A DNA stretch of 21,741 nucleotides. Origin: Peribolospora baueri (Eukaryota; Basidiomycota; Peribolosporomycetes; Peribolosporales; Peribolosporaceae). The position numbers were made by a program, and so were the translations under genes. The stretch's first letter is position 1. Each line of letters opens with the position of its first letter. Under the pieces are notes generated by a model, which had not been told where the DNA came from, did not search any database, and saw only the letters and a list, made by a program, of their open reading frames with translations. Positions 10,901 to 19,600 of the stretch are shown here, in pieces. The DNA is taken from positions 1 through 21,741 of the forward strand of contig JAMDHS010000156.1 in the NCBI GenBank assembly GCA_029717555.1, written 5' to 3'.

Positions 10901-11903
10901 CGCCGTCATCGCTGTCGCTGGTGGAGAGCGCGGGAAATACGATAGAAGCGGAATCGTACGCCGTGGGCGTGATAGGAGCGGAGGAGGACGCGCTGGCGTT
11001 GAGGGGAAGGGGAACGGAAGCGGAGGAGGCGTGGCCGATGACGTAAACCTCCGATGGCGGGTAGTCGCGCTGGCTGTCGCCGTCGGCGTCCGTGCCTGCT
11101 AGGCCATCACTTGAAGCATCTGTTCCTCCTCCTCCACCATTCAGGAGAGGGTTACTTCCACCGGTGAGTTTGGCGGTGGGTTGGGAAGAGAGAGAAAAAG
11201 GAGAGAAGGAAGGTCGAGCATCACCGTCTCGAACGGCTGTCGAGCGACTATCGACCGTGCGCGACGAAGAGCCGCTGATGCTCATCGCAGCACCGGTCAA
11301 TGAAGGCGCAGGGATCTTGGAGGAGGCCGGGGATCGCCTCTTGCCAAGACTGAAGAGGCGTTTCAGCCCGCTCCCTCTTCTGCTGACGCTGCCTCCTCCA
11401 GAAGCGGGATTCAAGCTCCCTGTTCTCCCAGAAACGTTGGAAAGGGAAGCAGACCGATCGGGGCTTGCCGCTACGCCTGTATCTCCAAGAGCTGTCGTAG
11501 GAGCTGGGAGGGCGGTGACGACGTTGGTGGAGGAGATGGAGGATGTAGCAGGAGAGGTGACGCCGGCGCCTCCGGCGGAACTCAAGATTCCGAGGCCCAC
11601 CAATTCAGTCGAGACAGATACACCTGGATCGGTAGCCTGAATGCCATTGGTAAGGGCATACGCAGAGACAGAGGCCGAGTGTAGGAGGACGTCGTTCTGC
11701 GAGTAAGAGCCAGGCAGACGGCGCGTGGAGCCGGCGATCGGAGCAGAGATGTAAGAGGACGGACGCCTGCCCTTGTTGGCTGCAATGCTAGGAAGCGAGC
11801 TGGACGATACGGAGACAGAGAGAGAGCCGGAGCGTTGTGGGAGCTTCTGCTGCTGCTGCTGTTGCTGCTGCTGCTTCTGAAGCTTAGACCCGCGCCGACG
11901 CAT
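4935..11903 (-). CDS. Very large intronless Ser-rich, mostly disordered protein with C-terminal coiled coil, function unknown
   Basis: One uninterrupted 2,322-codon frame runs from ATG 11901-11903 to TGA 4935-4937. I do not recognise a named family. The N-terminus is basic (MRRRGSKLQK) followed by nine Gln, then a basic hydrophobic patch KRLFSLGKRR at 181-190. Most of the chain is Ser/Pro/Ala/Gly-rich and probably unstructured. Short ordered-looking islands include MEAELQRVEEALRSW at about 1000 and REAEEAYLRMRDLI at about 1225. A heptad-rich coiled coil spans about 1870-1990, starting near VALQRRHELECEALLDALSE. The acidic C-terminus ends MDEKLFAAMEGDD. Many SP/TP and RxxS sites suggest phosphorylation. 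Three SxIP motifs occur: SKIP 195, SAIP 1669 and SVIP 1777. The architecture suggests a cytoskeletal or cell-cortex scaffold, but this is inference. The lack of introns in about 7 kb contrasts with every neighbour. A CT-rich stretch precedes the start codon. Confidence 0.85.
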   Translation of the reverse strand: MRRRGSKLQKQQQQQQQQQKLPQRSGSLSVSVSSSSLPSIAANKGRRPSSYISAPIAGSTRRLPGSYSQNDVLLHSASVSAYALTNGIQATDPGVSVSTELVGLGILSSAGGAGVTSPATSSISSTNVVTALPAPTTALGDTGVAASPDRSASLSNVSGRTGSLNPASGGGSVSRRGSGLKRLFSLGKRRSPASSKIPAPSLTGAAMSISGSSSRTVDSRSTAVRDGDARPSFSPFSLSSQPTAKLTGGSNPLLNGGGGGTDASSDGLAGTDADGDSQRDYPPSEVYVIGHASSASVPLPLNASASSSAPITPTAYDSASIVFPALSTSDSDDGVGQFATPLPEDEVDFSSAPPYPYTEPYRLSREGGSLSMSGRPGPGLSSLREASDDVDVDEEGRLRRFSGDGQAGVTAAPTRAVGADSSRAPASYVRKHTSSLSSLPALFRRGSSAGTTSHSVSSTSAAPDGRLARSNTLQGLASGPYGRGYGQGRRPVRNFSLSLRYGEANGRDGRELDGQGSPMFADEDGLWSVLAGVGPGASRGDGRGTTKPAPSAASAAAPNPASEPTSPAVLLPNEFKRPGSRDSATASITSGFRGVILNPVNGRTAGTFQPHRRPLSPASFSTAISGGSSHLLAAERVNSPLEELIQDLGGLRLPEGREGKTEEQEHVEKGEGKDGDGPGLKLAGKLDTVEGESGSGRESAGSVRLPGLNTEEDEAYEESLYRDGLLDADIDYNRDVSDHDVFATELTSSTSASRSASLSHSLPPSVPASPSPSSGHRWAETRSTRRATKRSLTTFIDQIPFVDQIPGADGADSTGEVGERGKERSGLADDQEWMEKPSFVGGGREGVLADTPSPTVVGVPTANMVRVGSVDKLSHAPKHVSSQAVIDGPECGAEEGAGVDIQDGGPSSLATDVPTSVDEQDRPSEGSPRLRSLVIHPLHTPSRPAVAESSPQPPSARSFASNQTTFSELERRRPALPQRVLSMSLASAAASSASLTIEDMEAELQRVEEALRSWPPIPGAAAESPSSRPVAGPDQPPVTPSRLSVPFASTAMLSQFSTDRSVSASASVLPFPASPDDAGSERDRSRSRERSQSIGGRSSLSLSLSLSTAHLSRCTPDRHSAIAEAAFDLRRAISNVALNRDESEGDSEGDGGYAEEGDEGQVASAEDNSPLTPGSIPGATSRRRSLPRPEAETDIATSTSGRFSIIGATPPFVIASRAERRKTGVREAEEAYLRMRDLILESADAEGDLDAEADGEMWLFGPNHGAGEQLSPSPLPLEEEEARHESLSTGIGAEMLARTDSDSVAASDLVKSSGPVSSAIGKEGGVSVPVDEDTDASVSAHAVGDTTPRPGSLALDDTSPRKLDETNNGISDGSTGEIPMIEEPSEEVEGPSGLLVPTASDGTDAAPGPGAARSVSGSQSGEPTPRPPTMGRFLEPASEGQAYRPSSRLSLPDVLEHSLPTFDSSTARSAVSTLQTPGYGRRSTIGSSPSTDSLHSFKSALESVVQSPYPVSSSVKTCLAVPPSSTDSASSIGGRQSRIEWTRSRSSSRSPTKRGPVFASQASASTAREAPRLEHTIESEDTVDEEPKTPIKAFKSLDPDRVQSGGAGASYERRSGWTSPRRLTGDNERSVKGKNPIPAYASLRLSKTSWFPIRTDHETGSTQLVRSKSAIPASPSTALERANELLAREKASKRASLDSPFGRGSPRKTTLSFESSTLPAEMDVVPRKRANTVVSSASLRSLGALGQTHSPLRPHFERAQSALSFSSAARLAHGQTSVIPLGLSRRWARSSLDEIGAGGLEEDDQYNWPASPTGRRVAPIRPLHLDDRIGTPSSAAMRGVHRPAFSEDLRASNGSGDGRSLEGASTASSATIVALQRRHELECEALLDALSESQALVTELRSKNNDLEAELKREVADNLMLRRALAEEAEERRRRDEEAEKSSSEGESSERVLILMDLIRDLKARLRSEARELDAMKDEKRVLERRLELGALRRASGEMGFAEEEEGLRGEAGKLEDQSAGSANGSYRHQADLDDLDEEDVFLSPSTVRGGTFGSSRRFPSSQNFGNLDSIADTENGDSVSDISVDNEPSSEPVRRAKRSIGHSRNASDGSFSALGLAVGHGGRHDIMSMDLDIAVDAVASLPLSSSSTDDEAGAGERVESPNATGRGARLAVRREEEQEQRAELDDEDDTLRVPPPLPTSPHRPTAGVASKVPFHPAVSSARGTPRKTSLPRRDYTPSTPAESCPSPSTNTTSSPTGSFIARFGYHRPVERQSLTAAWESSTRRHEKKGSRGQLQQGQQQGEDLGLEPMDEKLFAAMEGDD
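9488..9519 (-). repeat. Tandem in-frame duplication in the large Ser-rich gene
   Basis: A short sequence is repeated back to back so that the protein reads FIDQIPFVDQIP at about residue 795-806. The two copies differ at a few bases, so this looks like a small internal duplication that has begun to diverge. Confidence 0.7.
11843..11881 (-). repeat. CAG/CAA repeat encoding poly-Gln near the N-terminus
   Basis: On the coding strand nine Gln codons (eight CAG and one CAA) run in a row, flanked by Lys codons. They give the QKQQQ... stretch at residues 9-19 of the large Ser-rich protein. This is a potential length-variable coding microsatellite. Confidence 0.85.
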
Positions 11904-12988
11904 GGTGTAAGGCTTGGAGGGGGGAGGGGGCTGTTATCGGTGGGAAGGATGCGCAAATGGGAGGTAGAGACAGACGGAATACAAGATCAGGAAGAGATAT
12001 ACGAAAAACCCTGAGACGAACGGGTCCGGTGCGGTCCGAGGTATATGGAGTGTAACGAGCGACGCGGGGTGTTGGAAGAGCGCTGGCTGGCTCAAGCAAT
12101 GAGAGCGGGGGCGTGGGAGGCGAAGGAAAAGAAAGAAAGAAAGAGCAAGGGCATGACAAAGCGGCGCATCGCAACGAGAGAGATGCGGGCGAGAAGAAAG
12201 AAAAAGGAGGACGAAGAGGAGGGTGGTGGTGGTGGTGGGAGGGAGAATGGATGGGATGGATCGCCGGACAGATATTCGGGCTAGCGTGTGGCATGCGCGT
12301 GCGTGGGTAGGATAGTAGCATACTCCTGTACACGAGCAGCGACCGACATGCACATATATTCGCACGCGTCGCATAAGCGGGGTGCGCCTATGGCCGCGCA
12401 TCACCGCCTGGCGATTGCCGCAGTCAAAGCGAGCTCGGGCCGGTGTCGAGAAAGAGAGACGATCTGATCAAACGCAACGTCGCGCGACAGGCGCAAGGAC
12501 AGGACTGACAAGCGGTGGTGGTGGTGGAGAGAGACAGGCAGACAAGACGAGACAAGACAAGACAGGCGGACAGCACGGGAGAAGCCAGGCAACACCCCTT
12601 TACCCTCGTCGTCCCCTTCCCCTTCCACCGCTCTTACGCCACCGCCTACTCATCGTTCTCGCTCGGCCTCCGGGGCCGCCGTCGTTGGATCCAGAAAGAA
12701 CGTCGGGCGAACGGACGGACGACAGACGGACAGACGGACGGACGGACGGACGGAGAGACGCACAGACGCACAGACAGAAGTGCGACGACACAGACGAGGG
12801 ACGGCGGCGATCAGGACTGGACAAGACGAAGGAACGAGCGAAGGAACGAACGAGGCCAAGGAACACCTCGCACTTTGATACAGCATCGACACCCCCGACG
12901 ACGCATTCGGAGGTCCCCCTGACTCCCCTCTGTCCCTCCCGGTCTGCGCTGGCGCCTCTGCCTTCCGGGCGAGCGCCGCCTTCCGAAC
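11904..12988. promoter_or_regulatory. Divergent promoter and leader region between the large Ser-rich gene and the PRELI gene
   Basis: This 1,085-bp gap separates two divergent start codons. From about 12120 to 12240 the minus strand is strongly CT-rich, and from about 12590 to 12660 the plus strand is CT-rich. Each tract therefore lies upstream of, and in the sense orientation of, one gene, as is common near fungal transcription starts. A (GGT)n patch lies at about 12223-12238 and another near 12513, GACAA repeats near 12541-12565, and the ACGG tract at 12711-12780. Long open frames across it encode only simple-sequence peptides, so I call no gene. Confidence 0.55.
12711..12780. repeat. Imperfect (ACGG)n tetranucleotide tract
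   Basis: ACGG/ACAG units run in tandem, about 210 bp upstream of the PRELI gene start codon. The unit is the reverse complement of the CCGT tract at 821-885. Confidence 0.8.
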
Positions 12989-14692
12989 ATGGTGCAATAC
13001 TTCCAGGACAGCGTCTTGCACAAGTGAGCGTCCCATCCTCTTTCTCTCCCACGCCGCACCTGTCGCCGCCGCTCTCTATAGCAGGCCATTTGGCCTGGCC
13101 GAGCTCCAAGGCTCTCGTGACTTCCGATCGTATGCGCTGACACCTCTTCCCCTGCCCTCGTCCGACGATAGCGACCCGTTCCACGCCGTCTTCCTTTCCT
13201 TCTTCCTCCGCTACCCTAACCCACACTCGTCCCACGTCATCTCCGTCGACGTCCTCTCTCGTCATCTCGACCCCAACACCGGGCGCCTCTTCACCCGCCG
13301 CCTGCTCCTCAAGCGAGGCTCCTTGCCCAAATGGGCTCCCAAGGGCATCATGGCCAGAGCGGAGAGTTGGGTGTTGGAGGACAGCGAGGTGGACGTCCAA
13401 GGACGGGTAATGAGGCACTGGTCGAGGAATTTGGATCACAGGAAGGTCTTGGAGGTCGGCGAGGGTCAGGAGTTTTACGCCGTTGACGATCGGTGAGTCC
13501 TGCGCCGCGACCGAACCCGGACGCAGCTTCGACCGACCCCTCCCATCTGAATAATTCATCTGTTTCCCCTCCCCTTTTAACCTCTTTACGCAGGAACACG
13601 CGGTGCCTCACCACCGGCCGCATCATCTCCCGCCTCGGCTGGGGACTCACGAATCGGGTCGAAAAGTTCGGCATCACCAGATTCGCCGCACACGTCGAGA
13701 AGGTGAGCCGGACTGCCTTGAGCCGCCCATCCTCGTCCATTTGACCTCTCCTTGGGCGGCGGTCGGACGAGTTGGGTCAGACTGTCCTTTGTGAGAGGTA
13801 TCCGTCTTTGGCGACGGCCAGCGTCGGACATTCTGACGAACCAACCCATCTGTCCCCTCTCGCCATCCGTTCGGCGAAATAGTCTCGACAAGGCCTGAAC
13901 CTCGTCTTGAGCCACCTCCGAGACCACCTCGCCACTCATCCCCCCACAGAGCGTCTCCGCCAAGCCGCCCCCTTCGCGCACGCCTTCGGAATCACCCATC
14001 AACCGGGAGAGGAGGAAGACGAAGATGCGGGGAGAACGTGGGAGAACGCGGCGCGGACGACCAACGAGCGCGGAGACGAGGCCTATCCGATCGCCACACC
14101 GTCTTCCTCTTCCCACGGTGAAATGCCGATACCGCAACCCACACCCAACTCGCCGACCCTCACGCCCCTCCGCTCCCTCCTCGAAGAGCGAGTGGCGCTG
14201 ATAGCCCAAGCGGAGGCAGAAGCGGCGCTGGAGCGAGAGCGCAGTGCCGCGCGAGCTCGGTTCAGAGACCTGCCCGCTGCCGTCTTGGCCCCGTCTTTGG
14301 ACGGCGGGAGTTTACCGAGGAAGAAGGGGTGGAGTGAGAGGATGAGGGAGCGGGCACGAGAGTGGAGGGAGTGGGGTGAGCAAAAGTTGGGCGCGTATAG
14401 AACATGGTGGATGTCCGCTAGGGGGGAGAGCGGTTTTGGAGCGTCGACGTCGGCGCCGTCCTCGGCGTCGACCTCAGAGGACGAGGCGATGGAAAAGGAG
14501 GAGGAAGAGGAGGCGGAGGGATCGGTGTCGATGGATAGCGGCGGCCTCAACTTGCGAGGTTGGAGTCGCGGTGTCGGAGAGACCAGGCGTGGTGGAAGAG
14601 CACGCGGGGAACGAGGGAGGACGTGGGAAGAGGAAGAAAGGGAGCGAAGACGAATAGAGGCGGAGGAGAAGGCGAGGCAGAGGCAGGTTTGA
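12989..14692 (+). CDS. PRELI/UPS/MSF1-family mitochondrial lipid-transfer protein with long C-terminal extension, four exons
   Basis: Exons 12989-13023, 13172-13492, 13594-13702 and 13883-14692 encode 424 residues. Family members carry phosphatidic acid or phosphatidylserine across the mitochondrial intermembrane space together with Mdm35/TRIAP1. The N-terminus MVQYFQDSVLHNDPF, the YPNPHSSHV motif (26-34), RLFTRRLLLK (50-59) and the region to about 170 follow the PRELI domain (human MVKYF...YPNPYSSHV). Intron 1 (148 nt) has branch CTGAC at 13136 and acceptor GATAG; this joint aligns with the family without a gap. A second acceptor at 13084 is also in frame and would add 29 residues. Most members are about 175-220 residues, so the tail from about 185 onward is extra. 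It is acidic, with a Ser/Pro linker, an Ala/Arg helix around LIAQAEAEAALERER, a Glu block and a charged C-terminal helix. I cannot tell Ups1-type from Ups2-type. It converges on the RIC1 gene with 268 bp between stops. Confidence 0.9.
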
Positions 14693-14960
14693 TCTACCGC
14701 TCGCGGCTTCTCTAACCTTGCGCCGTGTCCTATGTATTAATTTAAAAGTCTCCCCTGCGATGGAGAATCACCACCACTCTTGCTCTCGAAAGCCCTTTTC
14801 AAGGGTGCCATATGCGTCCCGGTCAAAACGAGCGGGCACGTTCCGATACAAAATCTCGCTGGGCATCCATCCGCGGCTGCCAGTGAGCGAAGTAATGTCT
14901 AGCTTCTCTCACGATTCCTGCCACCGATGGTTCGGCCGGAACACCCCGACTGACATACGA
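14693..14960. other. Convergent 3' region between the PRELI gene and RIC1
   Basis: This 268-bp gap between two converging stop codons must hold both 3' ends. An AT-rich TATGTATTAATTTAAAAG patch at 14731-14748, about 40 bp after the PRELI stop, is a plausible polyadenylation-positioning element for that gene. No gene is visible. Confidence 0.45.
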
Positions 14961-16653
14961 TTACATCCATCTCCTCCCTTGCTGATCCGACGTGTCCGTC
15001 CTCGTCGGCACATCATCTCCGTCATCAACGCCCTCCTTATCACCGTCAACGGGAAGCACTTGCCTCGCCAGCGGACTCGTGGGTCTCGTAGGCATGTGCC
15101 TCTGCATGCTCGGACTTGGCGGAGCCTGCGCGCCATCGCTCGGAGGGGGCGACGAAGCCGGGGCTGGACTTGAGCCCGATCCAGTCAACTGGAAGCCGCC
15201 GTTCGACCGAGGACTGTGGCGCTCCGTGCTGGGAGCCCATGGCCGGTGGTGTGGGAGGTGTTCAGAGGAGGAGCGCAGGCCGACACGGCCGACCATCAGA
15301 CCGAGGCCGGGCGAGCCTCTCCGACCAGAGACGATGTCGTATGCTCGCGGCGAGACTGCCCCTCCTGGAGAGTAAGGATAGTAGCCAGGTGATTCGCTGG
15401 CGGAATAAGGCATGTTGGTACCAGTGGATATAGACCGCACACCATTCAATGCCAGTTCCGGTAGAACGTCATCCTCCTCTTCCTCCTCTTCGCCCCTGTC
15501 GACGAGAGGAGGAAGCGGTGCAGAGACGGTTCGATTGAAAAGGACCGGCGCGGCCAGTGTCGGGACGTTGAGAGAAGAAGACGGATCAAGCACATCTGGC
15601 TCCAGCAGTTCGGCCTCTTGCAACGCCTGGCGAAGTGCATGACCAGTGTCGTCGATCGAGCGTAAGAAGCGAAGAAGCTCCTTGCAAAGCTGATGGAATA
15701 GGAACATAGATGTCGTCGTGAGCACAGGCCGTATCTATGAGCTGGCTTGAGAAGTGCACTCACAGTCCAATCCTGCGTCTCCATGGCTCGTTGAAGCAAG
15801 CGAGCAGTGCGCTGCAATATTCGGTTGTAGAGGGTCAAATTACGGCTCAAGCTTCAACAACTCCCTAAGCAGGACTCTTCAGAGAGCTGGGTTCGCACCT
15901 TGCTGCTTTCATCCAGCTGCTCAAGGTTATGAAGCACCAAGAGGTACGACGCAGCCGTTTTGAGCTGGTTGGCTTCAAGACATTGCTGCGCCATCAAAGT
16001 CAAATGTCAAACACGGATAAAAAGAAAGGATAAAAAGAAATTGCTCAGTGCAAAACGTCTCTCTCCACCCTCCTTTTCTGTGACCCACCTCAAAGAGATC
16101 CTTAGGCTTGCCAACCACGTCAAACAAGTACGCCCACCGCGCCACCTCAGTCTTGCGGGCACAACCGACGACGACCTGCCGGGATTGGACAAAGTGGTCG
16201 AGAAACTCGACGACTCGGGGAAGCACGGCATGCGGACCCCATGGGGTTGTCGATTGCTGCTGCTCCGCTCCCGGCCCTCCGTCAGCCGAGCGCTCGTGTC
16301 CGTTGGTCTTTGCATCGGCCACCGTCCCGCCGTCGGCTGGTTCGTCTTGTTCGACGATAGATCCCGACGAGATCTCGCGACGGATGATGCCGCCCTTCTC
16401 CAGCCGTGCGTATTCACTGTTGCCGTATCCTGCGTCGGCCTCATCTTCCAGAACAGCATGGAGAAGAATCTCGAGCGCGTGTGCGAAGTAGACGAGAGCC
16501 TCGTAGTGAGATGCGAATAGAACGGCCTCTCGGACTTGCGAGCACTCCAGGTGGTAACGGAGGACGTGGTGGAGGAAAAGGTGGGTCTACGTCCGGAAGG
16601 AAAGAGAAATAGTTGACAGCTTCCGGATGGGAAAGGACAATGCAAGGGAAGGC

Positions 16654-16684
<31 letters not shown>

Positions 16685-19600
16685 ACGTTTGTATTCGTCC
16701 GGAAAGTGGCGAAGTCGAGCGACCTACGGATAGAAATCTCTGGATCGACGCCGATGATGATACCCTTGTCCATCAAGACGCCTGGAAGCGAAAGTGACGA
16801 GCGCCGTCAGTTTGCTTGGCAACTGCCATATACGCCTACCCGTAGATTCCCACTTACACAGAGGGTAAAAGTCCAAGGGGATGTTTAAACTCTCCTCGAT
16901 CGTCTCGTACGCATCAAAGGCGTCCACCTTTGCGGTCTCAATGGTGAGCGCGTCCAGCCAGACCTTTATGCCGTGTCCGTCGTAGCCCCAGAGCGAGTTC
17001 TCGAGGGTACCGATGCCTTGAAGGTGCGTCCAGTAGTATTCGATCTTGTCGGCTAGGATCTGCATATCGTATTTCACTTCTTCTTTGGCGGACTGAAGAA
17101 GGGAGAGCAACTAGTTAGTGAGCAGCGGTGTCCTGATGTGCGCATCAAAATATGTTATACAGGTAAGAACCCACTCTGCGAGGCCTGAGGAGGACAAGCT
17201 TGCCGTCAATCAGGAAGATGATTGTCGCCACAGCAAGATCATCGACCGGATCGCCAAACCCTGAACGCGAAGCGACGAACTCAATAGCGTTAGCGCCAGA
17301 GGCAGGCCCATCAGAGGGCGTCCGGGAACAGCGAGAAGACTCACGCTGCTGGGCAGGGGGAATCATCCAGCTCATGCCCCTAACTCTGGCGGGCGACCCG
17401 ACAACGCCGTCGAACGTGATGCTGCCGCACAGCCTCAACTTGATAGTATCGGCGGTGGGTACGATCAGGTAATGGTAGAAAGTGTTGTCGGCCGTATAGA
17501 CGAGAAGCGAGTTGTCGAAGAGGGAGGTCAGGATGATGGAGCTAGGAAGCGTCTCGAGGTGGAGGATGGATGAATTATCAAGATCGAGGTCGCGGGAATA
17601 TAGTCGTATCTGGTGCTGGCCATTGGCTTCGACGGCGGCGACAAGGACGTGTTGGAACCACTGCAAGCCGCCGCGGACGTAAAAGCCGTTCTCCTGCTGC
17701 TCGTTCGTGAACAGCTTCCAATGACCCGAGACAGCGCTGTAATGAGTCAGGCCATGACGACCGGCGACAGCGATCAGACCCCCGTCAGAGCTAATAGCGG
17801 CGTAGCGGATAGGCCAATGTTGAGCGATGTAGACTTTGGGTATCTGCAAAGACGAGCGCTCTCAATGATCATCGACTGTCTACGGGTCTGTCCCCGCGAT
17901 CACGAACCTACGATACTCACTTTGATGTGATGCCAGACGTCGGACTCCGGATCAATAATGCTCATATCTGGCTGATCTGCGCCGCGATAAACGAGTACGC
18001 GGTCCTCGAGTTGGATGAACGCATATTGCGTGTTATCCTGTCCGTCGAACCGAAACAGCATCAGCGACGTCGGACGCGGTTCGGTATCTGTATTGGCACA
18101 AGATCCTTACCGGCGAGTGCTGCCCAGCAACAGCGCTCTTGGCAAAGGGTATACAGAAGAGCTGGGAATCTATATTCGATTGAGTCGTCCACCTGTCAGC
18201 CATGAATCTTCTGCGACAGCATTGCGAGAGACACATGACAGACCTGGATCGGTGAAGCCCTCCTTTTGTAATCGCAACACAACAAGCTCATTGTTTCCGG
18301 GTATCCAAAACTAGAACCAAGAACAAATCAGCTCGCGCGCTAGTCCATGTAAGGAAGAGGAAGAGGCTTACAAGATTCTTGATGCCGAACATGAATACGT
18401 CTTTGAAAGAGCCCGACCTGAGCGCGGCATGTGAGGCGAGAGCAAGATACCGATGAGAATGTCCTTGAGCAGCCAGTAAGCGGCCCAAAACACTCACACT
18501 TCGGCCCCCAAATCCTCCCTCAAGCTGCACCCCATGAGTTTTCCAAAAGCGCTCCATGTTGCCCATCCCTTCTCCCACCCTACGGCCAACGCAAAACCGT
18601 CGCTTGTCCATGCAAGACTCCGAACTGGACCGGTGTTGAGATAGGAAGCGGTGGATTTAAGCGCTTGTCGAACGGAAAGGACGTGGGAGAATGGCGGAGG
18701 TGCGAAGGGGGAGCGATACGTGTAGACGTTGATTGTTCCGCTATAGCCGAGGGTCGTGGGGAAGGGGGTAACCGGAAGGGGGAGGGGAGTGTAAGCGTTG
18801 GTTGCTGCGCACAAGTATGCATGCACGGCGTAAGAGGCGGATGAATTCACTCACTCCTGCAGACCCACAGCGATGAGCGAGAGTCTGGCATTCGCGGCAA
18901 TGACTGCTCCTCTTTTCGTGGGCGGCAGCTCGCCGGTCTGCCTATCTACCTCGCCAGGCACTGCAGTAGAAAGGGATGAGGTGGATCCAGCTGCCGGCGT
19001 AGAAGCGCCGCTGCTGTTGGCCGGACGAAGGCCATGAAAGCAGTAGCCTTTCCAGATAGCTGTCTATACGGAGGTGAACGAATGGTGCCACCGTAAGCGA
19101 GCGACATCGTAAGCGAGCGACATCGTAAGCGAGCGACATCGGCGAGGATGACAAGTCGGACCACAGAAACACACTTGGGCATCTACCCTGAACGTTACGA
19201 AGTATGCTTTCCCGTCCGAAGCGAGCCACACGAACAAGTCAGTGGGGCGATCGTGGACGATGCTGACGACAGTCACGGAGGCTGGAAGACGAGAGAAAAA
19301 GCAAGATGAACACCGAGGGTTATTGATGACAGCAACAAGAAGGGAAACAAAGTCTCACAGCTTCCCCTTTCCAGCCACGACAATCTCGATAGAAGGTTCG
19401 TCCGAGCAGGCTCGCCCGTTCGCCATGGGATGCACTGAACAGCCGGCGGGCTCCGGGTGGAAACAATCAGGTAGTCGTCCGTAGCCAGAGAGCTGATTTA
19501 ATTGTAACAATAAGATCAAATGAGAAGAGGTACCTGCATCCTTGGGAGAGCTGTCCTGAGCTCACCACTCTAGTCCGGCATCGATCTTGATGACGAGGCG

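Noticed and set aside
5305-11640. Many 70-190 codon frames opposite the large Ser-rich gene
   Set aside because: They are antisense shadows: Ser/Arg-rich coding DNA with high GC leaves the opposite frames open. None has a signal, domain or splice pattern.
12382-13140. 252-codon open frame upstream of and overlapping the PRELI gene start
   Set aside because: It runs through the ACGG repeat and the leader of the PRELI gene and encodes RRTDGRTDGR-type repeats. It overlaps the true exon 1 in another frame.
18170-18243. Alternative RIC1 intron 9 ending at GACAG (18193) instead of TATAG (18170)
   Set aside because: With donor GTCTGT the GACAG acceptor gives the wrong phase for the conserved QLFCIPFAKSAV segment, while TATAG restores it exactly.
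19092-19139. Three tandem units considered as a CRISPR-like or attachment-site repeat
   Set aside because: The copies abut with no spacers and lie inside a spliced intron of RIC1. This is an ordinary tandem duplication in a eukaryotic genome.
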